A stretch of DNA of 64,000 nucleotides from DASSSQ01 sp963839285 (GCA_963839285.1 CAWIUN010000009.1:21535-85534); one strand, 5' to 3'. Numbered from the stretch's first letter, positions 8,916 through 18,100 are shown. The notes: generated by a model not told the origin, from the sequence alone. Numbers and translations: made by a program.

Positions 8916-9598
8916 GACGGCACCACCCCGACGTGCAGCGCGACGATCCCGCCGGCGAAGGTGCGGTACTCGACCCCGCGGAAGCCGCAGGCCTCGAGCA
9001 GCCCCGCCAGCTCGCCGACCTGCGGGAAGCGGCGCACGCTCGCCGGCAGGTAGGTGTAGGCGGCGCCGCCCGGGAGCAGCCGGCCGAGCAGCGGCACGAC
9101 CCGGTCGAACCAGAGCGAGTAGAAGACCCGCAGCGGGCCCGTCGGCCGCGTGATCTCGAGCACGCCGAGCCGGCCGCCGGGCCGGAGCACGCGGCGGAGC
9201 TCGCGCAGCCCCGCCTCGAGGTCGTCGAGGTTGCGGACGCCGAAGCCGACGGTGGCGGCGTCGAAGGAGCCGTCGGGGAACGGCAGCGCGAGCGCGTCCC
9301 CCTGCACGAAGCGAAGCTGCGGCGCCTTCCGCCGCGCCCGCTCGAGCATCCGCTCCGAGAAGTCGAGCCCGGTGACGCGCCCGCCCGCGCGCGCGGCGGC
9401 GAGCGCGAGGTCGCCGGTGCCGCAGGCCGCGTCGAGCACCTCGTCTCCCTCGCGGACGACGCGCTCGGCCGTGATCCGGCGCCAGCGGCGGTCGAGCCCC
9501 GCCGTCATCACGCGGTTCATCACGTCGTAGACCGGTGCGATCCGGTCGAACATCGTCCGCACCGCGTCCGGCGCGAGCCTGCCTGTCTCGGCCGTCAT
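8912..9598 (-). CDS. menG: Demethylmenaquinone methyltransferase (UbiE/MenG)
   Basis: SAM-dependent C-methyltransferase for the last step of menaquinone synthesis, 228 residues. MFDRIAPVYDVMNRVMTAGLDRRWRR is the characteristic UbiE/MenG N-terminus. SAM motif I is DAACGTGDLALAAARAGG (~57-74), then GLDFSERML, DALALPFPDGSFDAATVGFGVRNL and RRVLRPGGRLGVLEI. The start is ATG 9598, the first gene of a run menG-polyprenyl synthase-mqnA with overlapping or near-contiguous junctions. The 129 bp gap separating it from qcrC holds no feature I recognise. Function is firm by motif and context. Confidence 0.94.
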   Translation of the reverse strand: MTAETGRLAPDAVRTMFDRIAPVYDVMNRVMTAGLDRRWRRITAERVVREGDEVLDAACGTGDLALAAARAGGRVTGLDFSERMLERARRKAPQLRFVQGDALALPFPDGSFDAATVGFGVRNLDDLEAGLRELRRVLRPGGRLGVLEITRPTGPLRVFYSLWFDRVVPLLGRLLPGGAAYTYLPASVRRFPQVGELAGLLEACGFRGVEYRTFAGGIVALHVGVVPS

Positions 9599-9727
9599 TG
9601 CCCCTCGCGTTGTATCAGGCTGCCGCCGTCTCCCAGCCGGGCGAGCGGGCTTCCCAGCCTGCCGGCGCCGCGCTCGACGCCCGCTATGCCGGGGAAGACG
9701 CGCACGGCACCTCCCCCGCCGCCACGG

Positions 9728-10561
9728 CTACTGCGGGCCCTTCGAGGCCTCGAGGAAGACCGCGAGCTGGCGCAGCTGCGTCTCCGTGAAGTCGGCGAAG
9801 CTCGGCATCGGCGAGCCCGGGTTGACGCAGCTCGGGCACTTGAGGTGGCGGATCTGGAAGTCGATGCCGAGGTTCTTCGTCCCGATCTTCGTCAGGTCGG
9901 GGGCGCCGAGGTTCGAGGAGCCGGCGCCGAGGTAGGTGTGGCAGTTCATGCAGCCGGACTGCGCGAACAGGCGCGCGCCGGGCACCGCCGCCTGCGGCAG
10001 GTTCTCGCGCTCGACCCAGCTCGGCACCTTCGCGAGCAGCTCGCTGCCGAGCGCCTCCTTCGCGGTCGCGCCCTTGTAGGTGAGGACGCCCATCGAGACG
10101 ACGGTCAGGATCGCCGCGACGATCGCGACCGGCCGCCGCGAGAGCCGCCGCTCGGCGCGCAGGTCGAAGAACGGCAGCCCGAGCAGCAGGATCAGGCAGA
10201 TCGTCGGGATCCCGATCGTGCCGAGGATGACCGACTCCGGCCACTTGAAGATCCGCAGCAGGTAGAAGAGGAAGTAGAAGTACCAGTCCGGCCGCGGGAC
10301 GAAGTTGATCGTGCCCGGGTCGGCCGGGTCGTCGTAGAGCCGCCCGAGGATGCCGCTCGCGCTCGCGCCGCCGTCGTGGCTCTCGGCCGCCGTGAACTTC
10401 CAGAGGATCGCGAGGCCGACGATCACCGACACGACGACGAGCGACATGATCGTGTCGTGGAGCATCGCGTAGGGGTGGAACGGCTTCCCCCGCTCCTTGA
10501 CGTCGGCCTTGTACTGCTGGAACTCGCTGCGGCGGCGCTGGATCCGGCTGCTAACGGCCAC
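9728..10561 (-). CDS. qcrC: Menaquinol:cytochrome c reductase, cytochrome b subunit-IV/cytochrome c fusion (QcrC)
   Basis: A 277-residue protein combining a b6f subunit-IV-like half (three membrane segments, ~37-55, 112-132, 145-162) with a C-terminal cytochrome c domain: heme motif C204-M-N-C207-H208 and a likely Met ligand in NPGSPMPSF. The Qo-site motif is PDWY (91-94), the version known from menaquinol rather than ubiquinol bc complexes. This layout matches Bacillus QcrC. The start ATG 10561 overlaps the qcrB end by 11 bp. It passes electrons from the Rieske centre to a downstream cytochrome or oxidase not in the window. Confidence 0.92.
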   Translation of the reverse strand: MAVSSRIQRRRSEFQQYKADVKERGKPFHPYAMLHDTIMSLVVVSVIVGLAILWKFTAAESHDGGASASGILGRLYDDPADPGTINFVPRPDWYFYFLFYLLRIFKWPESVILGTIGIPTICLILLLGLPFFDLRAERRLSRRPVAIVAAILTVVSMGVLTYKGATAKEALGSELLAKVPSWVERENLPQAAVPGARLFAQSGCMNCHTYLGAGSSNLGAPDLTKIGTKNLGIDFQIRHLKCPSCVNPGSPMPSFADFTETQLRQLAVFLEASKGPQ

Positions 10562-11389
10562 GGCCCGTCCCCCGGCTGGTCGGCTTGACGAGTCCGGCGC
10601 GCGCGCCGTTTCCGGACGGGGCGGCGCCGTCGAGCGGACCGCTGCCGGCGGCCTCCTTCGACCAGGGCGGCGAGGAGACGCCGAGGCGCACGACGAGGTA
10701 GAGGTGCAGCCCGATCATCCCCATGATCGCCCCGGGCAGGAGCAGCATGTGGATCGAGTAGAAGCGGCTGAGCGTGCTCCGGGCCGATCTCGGCCCCACC
10801 TCGGAGGAGCGAGGCGATGAAGGGCCCCAGGAACGGCGCCGTGCCGTTGATGTTGACGCCGACCACGGTCGCCCAGTACGCGGTCTGGTCCCAGGGGAGC
10901 AGGTAGCCGGTGAAGCCCTCGAACATGCCGATCGCGAGCAGCAGCACGCCGATGATCCAGTTCAGCTCGCGCGGGTACTTGTAGGCGCCGAAGAGGAACA
11001 CGCGCCCCATGTGCATGAACATCAGGATGATGAAGACCGAGGCGCCCCAGCGATGCATGCCGCGGACGAGCCAGCCCCAGGTCAGGTCGTTGGTGATGTG
11101 CTGGATCGACGAGTACGCGACGGCGCGGCCCGTCTGCGGGTCGACCGTCGCGCTCGGCTCGTAGTACATCGCCAGGATCACGCCGGTCAGCGCCTGGACG
11201 AGGAACGCCGTCAGCGTCGCCGAGCCCAGCGTCTGGAACCAGTCCGTGTCGCCCGGGACCTTGCGGAAGAGGAAGTAGCGGACGCCGCCGACGAGGCCGG
11301 AGCGCTCCTCGAGCCAGTCGACCGGGTAGAGCGCGGCGCGCCTTCAGCTGCTCGCGGCGCTGCGCGCGGATGTCTGCCCGGGTCGCCAT
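10551..11389 (-). CDS. qcrB: Menaquinol:cytochrome c reductase cytochrome b6-like subunit QcrB (frameshifted)
   Basis: Four-helix b6-type cytochrome binding two hemes b, split from subunit IV. From ATG 11389 the frame shifts near 11340, continues as VILAMYYEPS, HITNDLTWGWLVRGMHRWGAS, FMHMGRVFLFGAYKYPRE and GFTGYLLPWDQTAYWA, then shifts again near 10790 to RFYSIHMLLLPGAIMG, IGLHLYLVVRLG. The paired histidines in the second and fourth helices are the expected heme ligands. The stop at 10551 overlaps qcrC by 11 bp, and the start abuts the qcrA stop directly. Both shifts look like sequence errors because every conserved block is intact. Confidence 0.9.
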
Positions 11390-12349
11390 CTAGTGGGGCG
11401 CCTGCACCGGGTAGAACCAGCCCTCGGGGCCGTCGACGTGCTGGCCGGGCCCGGTCAGCTCGTAGGCGGTGATCTTCGCGTTGGCGCCGTTGCCGCTGAC
11501 CTTGCCGACGCTGTAGTTCTCGAGCAGGACGAGGCGCTGGTTCTTGACCGCGAACGTCCAGCGGTCGAGGCCGCGCACCGGCGGGCCGGCGGTGCGGTTG
11601 CCCTCGGTGTCGTAGGCGCCGCCGTGGCAGGGGCAGATGAAGCCGCCGGCCGGGGTCGTCGGGATCAGCGTCACCTCGTTCTCCTTGGTCTTCACCGTCT
11701 TCGACTGGTCGTCGAGGATCGGGCCGCCGGGCTGCACCGGACAGCCGAGGTGCGCGCAGCGGTTCGAGATCACGGTGAAGCTCGGGACGCCCTTCAGGAG
11801 CCCGTTGTTGCGGACGTAGGCCGTCCGCCGCGAGACCTCGCCCTTCGACGGGTCCTCCATGAAGGTCGCGACCATGAACTGGCCCTCGGGGAAGTTCGAG
11901 ACCGGGCCGAGGTCGATCTCCGGATGGCCCTGGTGCAGGAACGGCGGCAGCACCGCGAAGCCGACGACCGGCACGGTGACGATGGCGCCGATGACGCCGC
12001 CGAGGCCGAGCGTCGCGCCCTCGAGGAACGTCGAGCGCGGGAACCGCTCGGCGCCCCCGTAGTGCGGCATCGCGGGGCCGGCCTCCTGCGCGGGCAGGGC
12101 CGGGCCGGTCGGGCGCTCGGGCGCCCCTTCCTCCTCGACGGGGGTCGCCTCGACCGCCGCGTCGCGGCCGGTCGCGAGCTCGCGCACCCAGAGGAAGCCG
12201 AAGGCGACCGCGATCGCCGCGCCGATCCCGGCGACGATCCAGGAGATGACCAGGCCGACGAGCAGCGTGGCGACGCCGACGGCGAAGCCGACGGGCCAGA
12301 GGCTGGGACCGGGCAGGTCGTGCCGGTCGTGCTGGGGCGTGGGCTCCAC
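11390..12349 (-). CDS. qcrA: Rieske iron-sulfur subunit QcrA with three membrane segments
   Basis: A 319-residue Rieske protein of the bc complex. GTG 12349 is chosen because the sequence upstream of it in the same frame is not protein-like. The N-terminus has two predicted membrane helices (~17-55), then an acidic linker, a third helix (~114-134), then the [2Fe-2S] domain with C198-x-H200-x2-C203 (CAHLGC) and C239-x-C241-H242 (CPCHGG). Three helices are typical of actinobacterial QcrA, unlike the single helix of Bacillus. First gene of qcrABC, 37 bp downstream of the UbiD gene. GPP near the second cluster motif is the usual Pro loop. Confidence 0.92.
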   Translation of the reverse strand: MEPTPQHDRHDLPGPSLWPVGFAVGVATLLVGLVISWIVAGIGAAIAVAFGFLWVRELATGRDAAVEATPVEEEGAPERPTGPALPAQEAGPAMPHYGGAERFPRSTFLEGATLGLGGVIGAIVTVPVVGFAVLPPFLHQGHPEIDLGPVSNFPEGQFMVATFMEDPSKGEVSRRTAYVRNNGLLKGVPSFTVISNRCAHLGCPVQPGGPILDDQSKTVKTKENEVTLIPTTPAGGFICPCHGGAYDTEGNRTAGPPVRGLDRWTFAVKNQRLVLLENYSVGKVSGNGANAKITAYELTGPGQHVDGPEGWFYPVQAPH

Positions 12350-12386
12350 TAGGCGGTGGGATTCAAGCTGGCGGTGGTGGTGAGCG

Positions 12387-13895
12387 TCAACGTCGCAACA
12401 GATGACGCAACGGGGACGAACTATGACGCACGCTGCCGTCGGACGCACGGAGAACCGAGTCGAGCCCGTACTCGGACCAGCGACGGTCGACGAGCTCCCG
12501 GATCTCGTCGCTCATCCGGATCTCCTCCGGCCACGGCCGGGCACCCTCCGCGGGGCCCTTGGCGGTCGCGTCGACGCCGATCTTGCCGCCGACGAACTGG
12601 AGCGTCGGCGCGTGGTCGAGCTGGTCGAGCGGGCCCTCGGTGATGACGACGTCGCGCTTCGGATCGACGTTGGCGCCGACGTAGAAGAGCACCTGGGCGT
12701 AGTCGTGCACGTCGACGTGCTCGTCGACGACGACGACCGCCTTCGTCAGGCTCAGCATCCCGAGGCCCCAGATCGCGTGCATGACCTTGCGGGCATGGCC
12801 GGGGAAGGCCTTGCGGATCGAGACGATCGCGCAGTTGTGGAAGGCGCCGGCGACAGGCAGGTCGTAGTCGACGATCTCCGGCACGGTCATCCGCACGGCG
12901 GGCAGGAAGATCCGCTCGGTCGCCTTGCCGAGCCAGGCGTCCTCCTGCGGCGGCTTGCCGACGACGATCGACGGGTAGATCGCGTCGCGCCGCATCGTCA
13001 TCGCGGTCACGTGGAAGACCGGGAACGGCTCCGGCGGCGTGTAGAAGCCGGTGTGGTCGCCGAAGGGGCCCTCCTCGCCGAGCTCGTCGGTCTCGACGTA
13101 GCCCTCGAGCACGATCTCGGCGTCCGCGGGCACCTCCACGTCGACCGTCTTGCCCTTGACGACGCCGACCGGCGCGCCCCTGAGGAAGCCGGCGAGCATC
13201 AGCTCGTCGAGGTGCTTGGGCAGCGGCGCCGAGGCCGCGTAGGCGGTGATCGGGTCGAGCCCGAGCGCGACCGCGACCTCGATCCGGCCGTCGGTCGCGA
13301 GCCAGTCGGCGCGCCCGTCCTTGTGGATCTGCCAGTGCATGAAGGTGGTGCGGCGGTCGATCTTCTGCATCCGGTACATGCCGACGTTGCGCCCGCCCGT
13401 GCGCGGGTCGTGGGTGAGGACGGCCGGGAGGGTGATGAACGGCGCCGGGTCGCCGGGCCAGCAGTGCTGGATCGGCAGCAGGTCGAGGTCGACGTCGTCG
13501 CCGGTCAGGACGACCTCCTGGCAGGGCCCGCCGCGCACCTGCTTCGCGCGCGAGTCGGCGATCGACTTCAGCGTCCGCAGGCCGCGCACCTTGTCGGCGA
13601 GGCCCTGCGGCGGCTGCAGCTCCAGCACGCCCGAGAGCCGCTCGGCGACGTCGTCGAGCCGTTCGACCCCGAAGGCCATGCACATCCGCCGCTCGGTGCC
13701 GAACTGGTTGATCAGCAGCGGGTGGCGGGCGCCGGCGACGCGCTCGAAGAGGAGCGCCGGGCCGCCGGCCTTGACCGTGCGGTCGACGATCTCGGTGATC
13801 TCGAGACGCGCGTCGACCTCGGCCTGCACGCGGACGAGCTCGCCCTCGCGCTCCAGCAGCGCGATCCAGTCGCGGAGGTCGGCGGGAGGAGCCAT
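12387..13895 (-). CDS. UbiD-family prenylated-FMN decarboxylase (menaquinone pathway)
   Basis: A 502-residue UbiD-type decarboxylase that removes a ring carboxylate using prenyl-FMN. Landmarks are the N-terminal domain from MAPPADLRDW (ATG 13895), NVGMYRMQKID (prFMN/metal-binding core, ~165), EGPFGDHTGFYTPPEPFPVF (~295, catalytic acidic patch) and KAVVVVDEHVDVHD. Sitting between qcrA and haem genes and close to mqnC, mqnA and menG, it probably decarboxylates the prenylated naphthoate of the futalosine branch (MqnL role). A UbiX flavin prenyltransferase must be elsewhere. A different aromatic acid substrate cannot be excluded. Confidence 0.87.
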   Translation of the reverse strand: MAPPADLRDWIALLEREGELVRVQAEVDARLEITEIVDRTVKAGGPALLFERVAGARHPLLINQFGTERRMCMAFGVERLDDVAERLSGVLELQPPQGLADKVRGLRTLKSIADSRAKQVRGGPCQEVVLTGDDVDLDLLPIQHCWPGDPAPFITLPAVLTHDPRTGGRNVGMYRMQKIDRRTTFMHWQIHKDGRADWLATDGRIEVAVALGLDPITAYAASAPLPKHLDELMLAGFLRGAPVGVVKGKTVDVEVPADAEIVLEGYVETDELGEEGPFGDHTGFYTPPEPFPVFHVTAMTMRRDAIYPSIVVGKPPQEDAWLGKATERIFLPAVRMTVPEIVDYDLPVAGAFHNCAIVSIRKAFPGHARKVMHAIWGLGMLSLTKAVVVVDEHVDVHDYAQVLFYVGANVDPKRDVVITEGPLDQLDHAPTLQFVGGKIGVDATAKGPAEGARPWPEEIRMSDEIRELVDRRWSEYGLDSVLRASDGSVRHSSSPLRHLLRR

Positions 13896-13906
13896 CTCGC
13901 GCGAGT

Positions 13907-14110
13907 CTAGAGGCTCGCTGCGTGTCGGCCGCGGCCAGCTGCGCCGCAAGTCGGCCGGCTAGTAGCGCCGGCGGCGGCGGCGCGGCGGGCGCTGCGGCGG
14001 CCGCCGACGACGTGCGTGAGCTCGCCGAGCACGGCGACGCCGAGGAAGATCAGCCCGACGACCAGCATCACGAGGATGACGCTGACGCCTTCGGAGGTCG
14101 CGAGGAGCAC
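13907..14110 (-). CDS. Small single-pass membrane protein, hypothetical
   Basis: A short frame from GTG 14110 encodes a hydrophobic helix (SVILVMLVVGLIFLGVAVLGEL, in segments ~9-30) followed by a basic Arg/Ala-rich tail. I do not recognise it. The tail beyond residue ~40 is low complexity. A one-base shift there would end the protein at a TAG at 13959-13961 after an Arg-rich stretch, which would be more natural. It lies in the 224 bp gap between the UbiD start and the next gene upstream, same strand. Coding status is moderately supported by the clear membrane segment only. Confidence 0.4.
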   Translation of the reverse strand: MLLATSEGVSVILVMLVVGLIFLGVAVLGELTHVVGGRRSARRAAAAGATSRPTCGAAGRGRHAASL

Positions 14111-14119
14111 GGCGGGAAT

Positions 14120-14656
14120 CTACCGGACGCGCCCGGCGTGCGCCGCGAGGGCGCGCTCGACCGCCTCGCCGCCCGCCGTCCCCCGCGCGAGCGCCTCGAG
14201 CGGCGCCGGGTCGGAGCAGGTCCGGAGGGCGCCGCGCGCCCCGCCGAGCGCGCCGGCGCCGAGCAGTGCCGCGGTCGCCGCCCAGACCGCTCCGTCGCCC
14301 TCGCGGTCCTCGGCGCGCAGCTGGCCGCAGAGCGAGATCAGCTCGGCGAGGTCGGAGACGGCGGCGACGGAGCCCTGCGCGGCGACCCGGACGAGCCCGT
14401 GCGCGTAGAGGTAGTCGCCGAGCAGGAGCGCCGTGTCGGGGTCGGGCGGCGCGAAGAGCCGCGGCCGGCCGAAGTGGACGAGGTAGGCCTCGTAGATCGT
14501 CTCGAGCCCGAGCGCGTACCGCTCCTCGCCGAGCGGCGAGAAGACGAGCGTGCGGTCGCGCTCGGCCCGCGGCCGCAGCGCCTGCGCCCAGAGCTCGCTC
14601 TCGGCGGCGGCCTCCTCGGCGAGCGTCTCCCAGACGTCAACGAGCGAGGAAGGCAC
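14120..14656 (-). CDS. Conserved-looking hypothetical, all-alpha, polyprenyl-synthase-like segment
   Basis: A 178-residue protein from GTG 14656 (VPSSLVDVWETLAEEAAAE) to 14120, overlapping the hemL 3' end by 20 bp. The middle (LLLGDYLYAHGLVRVAAQGSVAAVSDLAELISLC) resembles the helix after the first Asp-rich motif in polyprenyl diphosphate synthases (GDYLFA-type), but no DDxxD motif exists, so catalysis of that kind is not expected. Translational coupling to hemL suggests a haem- or prenyl-related accessory function, for example a partner of a synthase. That is inference only. Confidence 0.6.
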   Translation of the reverse strand: MPSSLVDVWETLAEEAAAESELWAQALRPRAERDRTLVFSPLGEERYALGLETIYEAYLVHFGRPRLFAPPDPDTALLLGDYLYAHGLVRVAAQGSVAAVSDLAELISLCGQLRAEDREGDGAVWAATAALLGAGALGGARGALRTCSDPAPLEALARGTAGGEAVERALAAHAGRVR

Positions 14657-15905
14657 GGACCTCCTCGATCGTGCGGTCGATCTCCCCGTCGCCGTGGGCG
14701 AGCGAGAGGAACAGGCACTCGAACTGGGACGGCGCCACGTAGATGCCGCGGCCGAGCAGGTGCCGGAAGAGCGCGCCGTAGCGCTCGGTGTCGCAGCGGG
14801 ACGCGTCCTCGAAGTTCCGGACGGGCCCTCGCCGCAGAAGAGCGTCGCCATCGCGCCGACCCGCTGCACGGTCGTGCCCGGGAGGCCCGTGAGCCCCTGC
14901 TCGAGCCGGGCGCCCTTCCGCTCCAGCTCCTCGTAGACGGCCGGGTCCCGCAGGCGGCGCAGCACGGCGAGGCCGGCGGCGGTGGCGAGCGGGTTCCCCG
15001 AGAGCGTCCCCGCCTGGTAGACGGAGCCGACGGGCGCCAGCTCGCGCATCACCTCGGCGCGGCCGCCGAAGGCCGCGAGCGGGAGGCCGCCGCCGACGAT
15101 CTTGCCGAGCACCGTCAGGTCGGGCAGGACGCCGTAGCGCTCCTGGGCGCCGCCGCGGGAGACGCGGAAGCCGCTGATCACCTCGTCGAAGACGAGCAGC
15201 GCGCCGGAGGCGTCGCAGAGCTGCCGCAGCACCTCGAGGAAGCCGGGCGCGGGCGGGACGACGCCCATGTTGCCGGCGACCGGCTCGACGATCACGCAGG
15301 CGATCCCCTCGCCGTAGCGGACGAACGCCTCGGCGACGGCGTCGACGTCGTTGTAGGGGCAGACGATCGTGTCGTTCGCGACCGCCGTCGGCACCCCCGG
15401 GCTGGAGGGGATGCCGAGCGTCGCCAGCCCGGAGCCGGCGGAGGCGAGCAGCGCGTCCCCGTGCCCGTGGTAGCAGCCGGCGAACTTGACGATCCGGTCG
15501 CGCCTGCGTGAACCCGCGCGCGAGCCGCAGCGCGCTCATCGCCGCCTCGGTGCCCGAGGAGACGAGCCGCACCTGCTCGAGCGACGGCACCGCGTCGACG
15601 AGCTCGGCGGCGAGCTCGACCTCGCGCTCGGTCGGGGCGCCGAAGCTCGTCCCGTCGACCGCGGCCGCGCGCACCGCCTCGACCGTGCCCGGGTCGGCAT
15701 GGCCGAAGACGAGCGGGCCCCAGGAGAGCACCCAGTCGAGGTAGCGCTCGCCGGTGACGGTCTCGAGGTAGGCGCCCTCGCCGCGGCGGACGAAGAACGG
15801 CTCCTCGAGCCCGACCGCGCGCATCGCCCGCACCGGCGAGTTGACCCCGCCCGGGATCAGCGACTCGGCGCGGCGGAAGAGCTCGGACTTCGTCTCCAGC
15901 GGCAT
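14637..15905 (-). CDS. hemL: Glutamate-1-semialdehyde 2,1-aminomutase HemL (frameshifted)
   Basis: PLP enzyme making 5-aminolevulinate in the C5 haem route. From ATG 15905: KSELFRRAESLIPGGVNSPVRAM, LSWGPLVFGHADP, VSSGTEAAMSALRLARGFT. A shift near 15505 leads to VKFAGCYHGHGDALLASAGSG, FDEVISGFRV and VLGKIVGGGLPLAAFGG (the Lys is the Schiff base). A second shift near 14825 leads to the C-terminus ending EEVRAFLAR at 14637. Joined length of about 422 residues is normal. hemB ends 8 bp upstream, giving a hemB-hemL operon. Both indels are probably sequence errors in an essential gene. Confidence 0.93.
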   Translation of the reverse strand: MPLETKSELFRRAESLIPGGVNSPVRAMRAVGLEEPFFVRRGEGAYLETVTGERYLDWVLSWGPLVFGHADPGTVEAVRAAAVDGTSFGAPTEREVELAAELVDAVPSLEQVRLVSSGTEAAMSALRLARGFTQARPDRQVRRLLPRARGRAARLRRLRAGDARHPLQPGGADGGRERHDRLPLQRRRRRRRGVRPLRRGDRLRDRRAGRRQHGRRPARARLPRGAAAALRRLRRAARLRRGDQRLPRLPRRRPGALRRPARPDGARQDRRRRPPARGLRRPRRGDARAGARRLRLPGGDALGEPARHRRRPRRAAPPAGPGRLRGAGAEGRPARAGAHGPPGHDRAAGRRDGDALLRRGPVRNFEDASRCDTERYGALFRHLLGRGIYVAPSQFECLFLSLAHGDGEIDRTIEEVRAFLAR

Positions 15906-15913
15906 CGTCGGAA

Positions 15914-16858
15914 CTACAGCCGGCCCGCCAGCTCCCCGGCCCAGTAGGTGATGACGACGTCTGCGCCGGCGCGGCGGATCGAGGTCAGCGACTCGAGCGC
16001 CGCCTGCCGCTCGTCGAGCAGGCCGGCGCGGGCCGCCGCCTTGACCATCGCGTACTCGCCCGAGACGTTGTAGGCCGCGAGCGGCAGGTCGAACGCGTCC
16101 CGGACGGCGCGGATCACGTCGAGGTAGGGCAGCGCCGGCTTGACCATCAGCGCGTCCGCGCCCTCCTCGACGTCGAGCTCGCACTCGCGCAGCGCCTCGC
16201 GCACGTTCGCGGGATCCATCTGGTAGCCGCGCCGGTCGCCGAACTGCGGCGTCGAGTCGGCCGCCTCGCGGAAGGGCCCGTAGAAGGCGGAGGCGTACTT
16301 GGCCGAGTAGGCGAGGATCGGCGTCTGCGGCAGCGCCTCCCGGATCGCGCCGACGCGGCCGTCCATCATGTCGCTCGGCGCGACGACGTCGGCGCCCGCC
16401 TCGACGTGCGAGACGGCGGTGCGCGCGAGCAGGTCGAGCGTCTCGTCGTTCGCGACCTCGCCGTCCCGGATCACGCCGCAGTGGCCGTGGTCCGTGTACT
16501 CGCAGAGGCAGACGTCGGTGACGAGCAGCAGCTCGGGGAAGCGCCCGCGGAGCGCGCGGAGCGCCTGCTGGACGATCCCGTCCTCGACCCAGGCGCCGGA
16601 GCCCTCGTCGTCCTTCGACTCGGGGATCCCGAACAGGAGCACGGCGCCGACCCCGCTCGAGCCGAGCTCGTCCACCGCGCGGACGAGGTCGTCGACGGAG
16701 TGACGGCCGAGCGCGGGCAGGAGCTCGTTCGGCTCGCTGCGCGGCGCGACGAAGTACGGCATCACGAGCTCCGCGGGCGAGAGCCGGGTCTCGCGGGCGA
16801 GCGAGCGCAGCGCGCCGGTGCGGCGCAGCCGGCGCAGGCGGGTGGCGGGGAAGCTCAT
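15914..16858 (-). CDS. hemB: Delta-aminolevulinic acid dehydratase (porphobilinogen synthase)
   Basis: A 314-residue HemB that condenses two 5-aminolevulinates to porphobilinogen. The catalytic zinc site is C117-x-C119-x7-C127 (VCLCEYTDHGHCG), so this is the zinc-type enzyme. The active-site lysines are K187 (ILAYSAKYASAFYGPFR) and K240 (DALMVKPALPYLD, Schiff base). APSDMMDGRVGAIR and YNVSGEYAMVKAAA are family blocks. The start ATG 16858 lies about 10 bp after the true stop of the AI-2E-like permease, and hemL follows after 8 bp. It is intact, without frameshifts. Confidence 0.96.
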   Translation of the reverse strand: MSFPATRLRRLRRTGALRSLARETRLSPAELVMPYFVAPRSEPNELLPALGRHSVDDLVRAVDELGSSGVGAVLLFGIPESKDDEGSGAWVEDGIVQQALRALRGRFPELLLVTDVCLCEYTDHGHCGVIRDGEVANDETLDLLARTAVSHVEAGADVVAPSDMMDGRVGAIREALPQTPILAYSAKYASAFYGPFREAADSTPQFGDRRGYQMDPANVREALRECELDVEEGADALMVKPALPYLDVIRAVRDAFDLPLAAYNVSGEYAMVKAAARAGLLDERQAALESLTSIRRAGADVVITYWAGELAGRL

Positions 16859-16868
16859 GCGGTACAGG

Positions 16869-18100
16869 TTACGGCGCGGCGGTCGGCTTCAGCGGGGCGA
16901 CCTCCGCGGGCTCCGGCTCGGGCTCGGTGCCGGCCCTCGGGAACGGCCTCGACGACGGCTGCCGGGGCGGCCTGCTCCTGCCAGGGCTCGAGCGTGAACC
17001 GCTCGCCGAGGAACTCCCAGGTGGCGCGGCCCGCCGCGAGCAGCGGCAGCGCGAGCAGCGCCCCGACGAGCCCGTAGATCTCGCCGCCGGCGAGCAGGCC
17101 GAAGATGACGAGCAGCGGGTTGAGGCGCAGGGCGCTCCCCATCACGTTCGGCGCGACCACGTGTCCCTCGAGCTGGTGGACGCCGAGGAAGAGCAGCGCC
17201 ACCCAGAGGACCGACGACCGGGTGCACGAAGAGCGCGTAGACGAGCGGCGGCACGGCGCCGATCCAGGGGCCGACGTACGGGATCACCTCGGTCAGCGCC
17301 ACCCAGGCGCCGAAGAGGAGCGCGTAGCGGTCGCCGCCCGGGAGCAGGCCGGTGACGCCGAAGATCCAGAGGCCGAGGCCGGCGCTGCCGCCGATGATCA
17401 GCGAGAGGAGCGCCTGCCCCCTGACGTAGCCGGCGAGCGCGCCCTCGATCCGCGGCACGAGCGCGCCCGAGCCGGGGCGGGGCGGGAAGCGCCGGTCGAT
17501 CCGCGCCTGCAGGCGCGGCAGGTCGAGCAGCATGTAGATCGAGACGACGAGCAGCAGGACGAGCTCGAACAGCACCTTCCCGATCGAGACCGCCGCGCCC
17601 TCGACGAAGTCGACGACCCTGGTCGTGTAGCGGCCGACGTCCTTCTCGCGGATCTGCTTGACGGCGCGGTGGCCGCGCTCCTGCACCTTCACCTGGCGCA
17701 GATGGTGGGTGTCGAGCCAGACCTGGAAGCGGTCGACGTCGTGGTCGGCGGCGCTGCGGGACCGTCCGGACGGCTCCGTAAAGTAGGCGTCGACCCTGTT
17801 CGCGGCGGTCTTCGTCTGGTCGACGGCGACCGTCCCGAGCGCACCGATGGTGAGACCGAGCGCCGCCAGGAAGCTCAGGTACACGATCGCGACCGCGAGG
17901 CCGCGCGGGATCCGGACCCGCTGGAGCGCCCGCACGACCGGGTCGAGCAGCAGCGCCGCGAGGGCCGCGACGACGAAGACGAGGACGACGTGGTAGGCCG
18001 TCGTCGCCAGCACCCAGGCGAGCAGGAGCAGCAACGGCAGCCCCACGAGCTGGATCCAGCGCGGGATCTGGAGCTTCGGCGGCCCGCCGGCGTCAGCCAT
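16869..18100 (-). CDS. AI-2E/PerM-family transporter (frameshifted)
   Basis: Polytopic membrane protein of the AI-2E exporter (PerM) family. ATG 18100 opens MADAGGPPKLQIPRWIQLVG. Blocks include VLVFVVAALAALLLDPVV, the long soluble loop (~100-190), RIEGALAGYVRGQALLSLIIGG and ALTEVIPYVGPWIGAVPPLVYALF. A shift near 17215 joins to HQLEGHVVAPNVMGSALRLNPLLVIFGLLAGGEIYG (in parts), the signature C-terminal motif. A second shift near 16938 gives the natural end PLKPTAAP with TAA at 16869-16871, 10 bp before hemB. Substrate unknown; the family exports AI-2 or other small molecules. Confidence 0.87.

Noticed and set aside
9599..9727. tRNA or small RNA in the menG-qcrC gap
   Set aside because: No cloverleaf, terminator or conserved RNA structure could be recognised.
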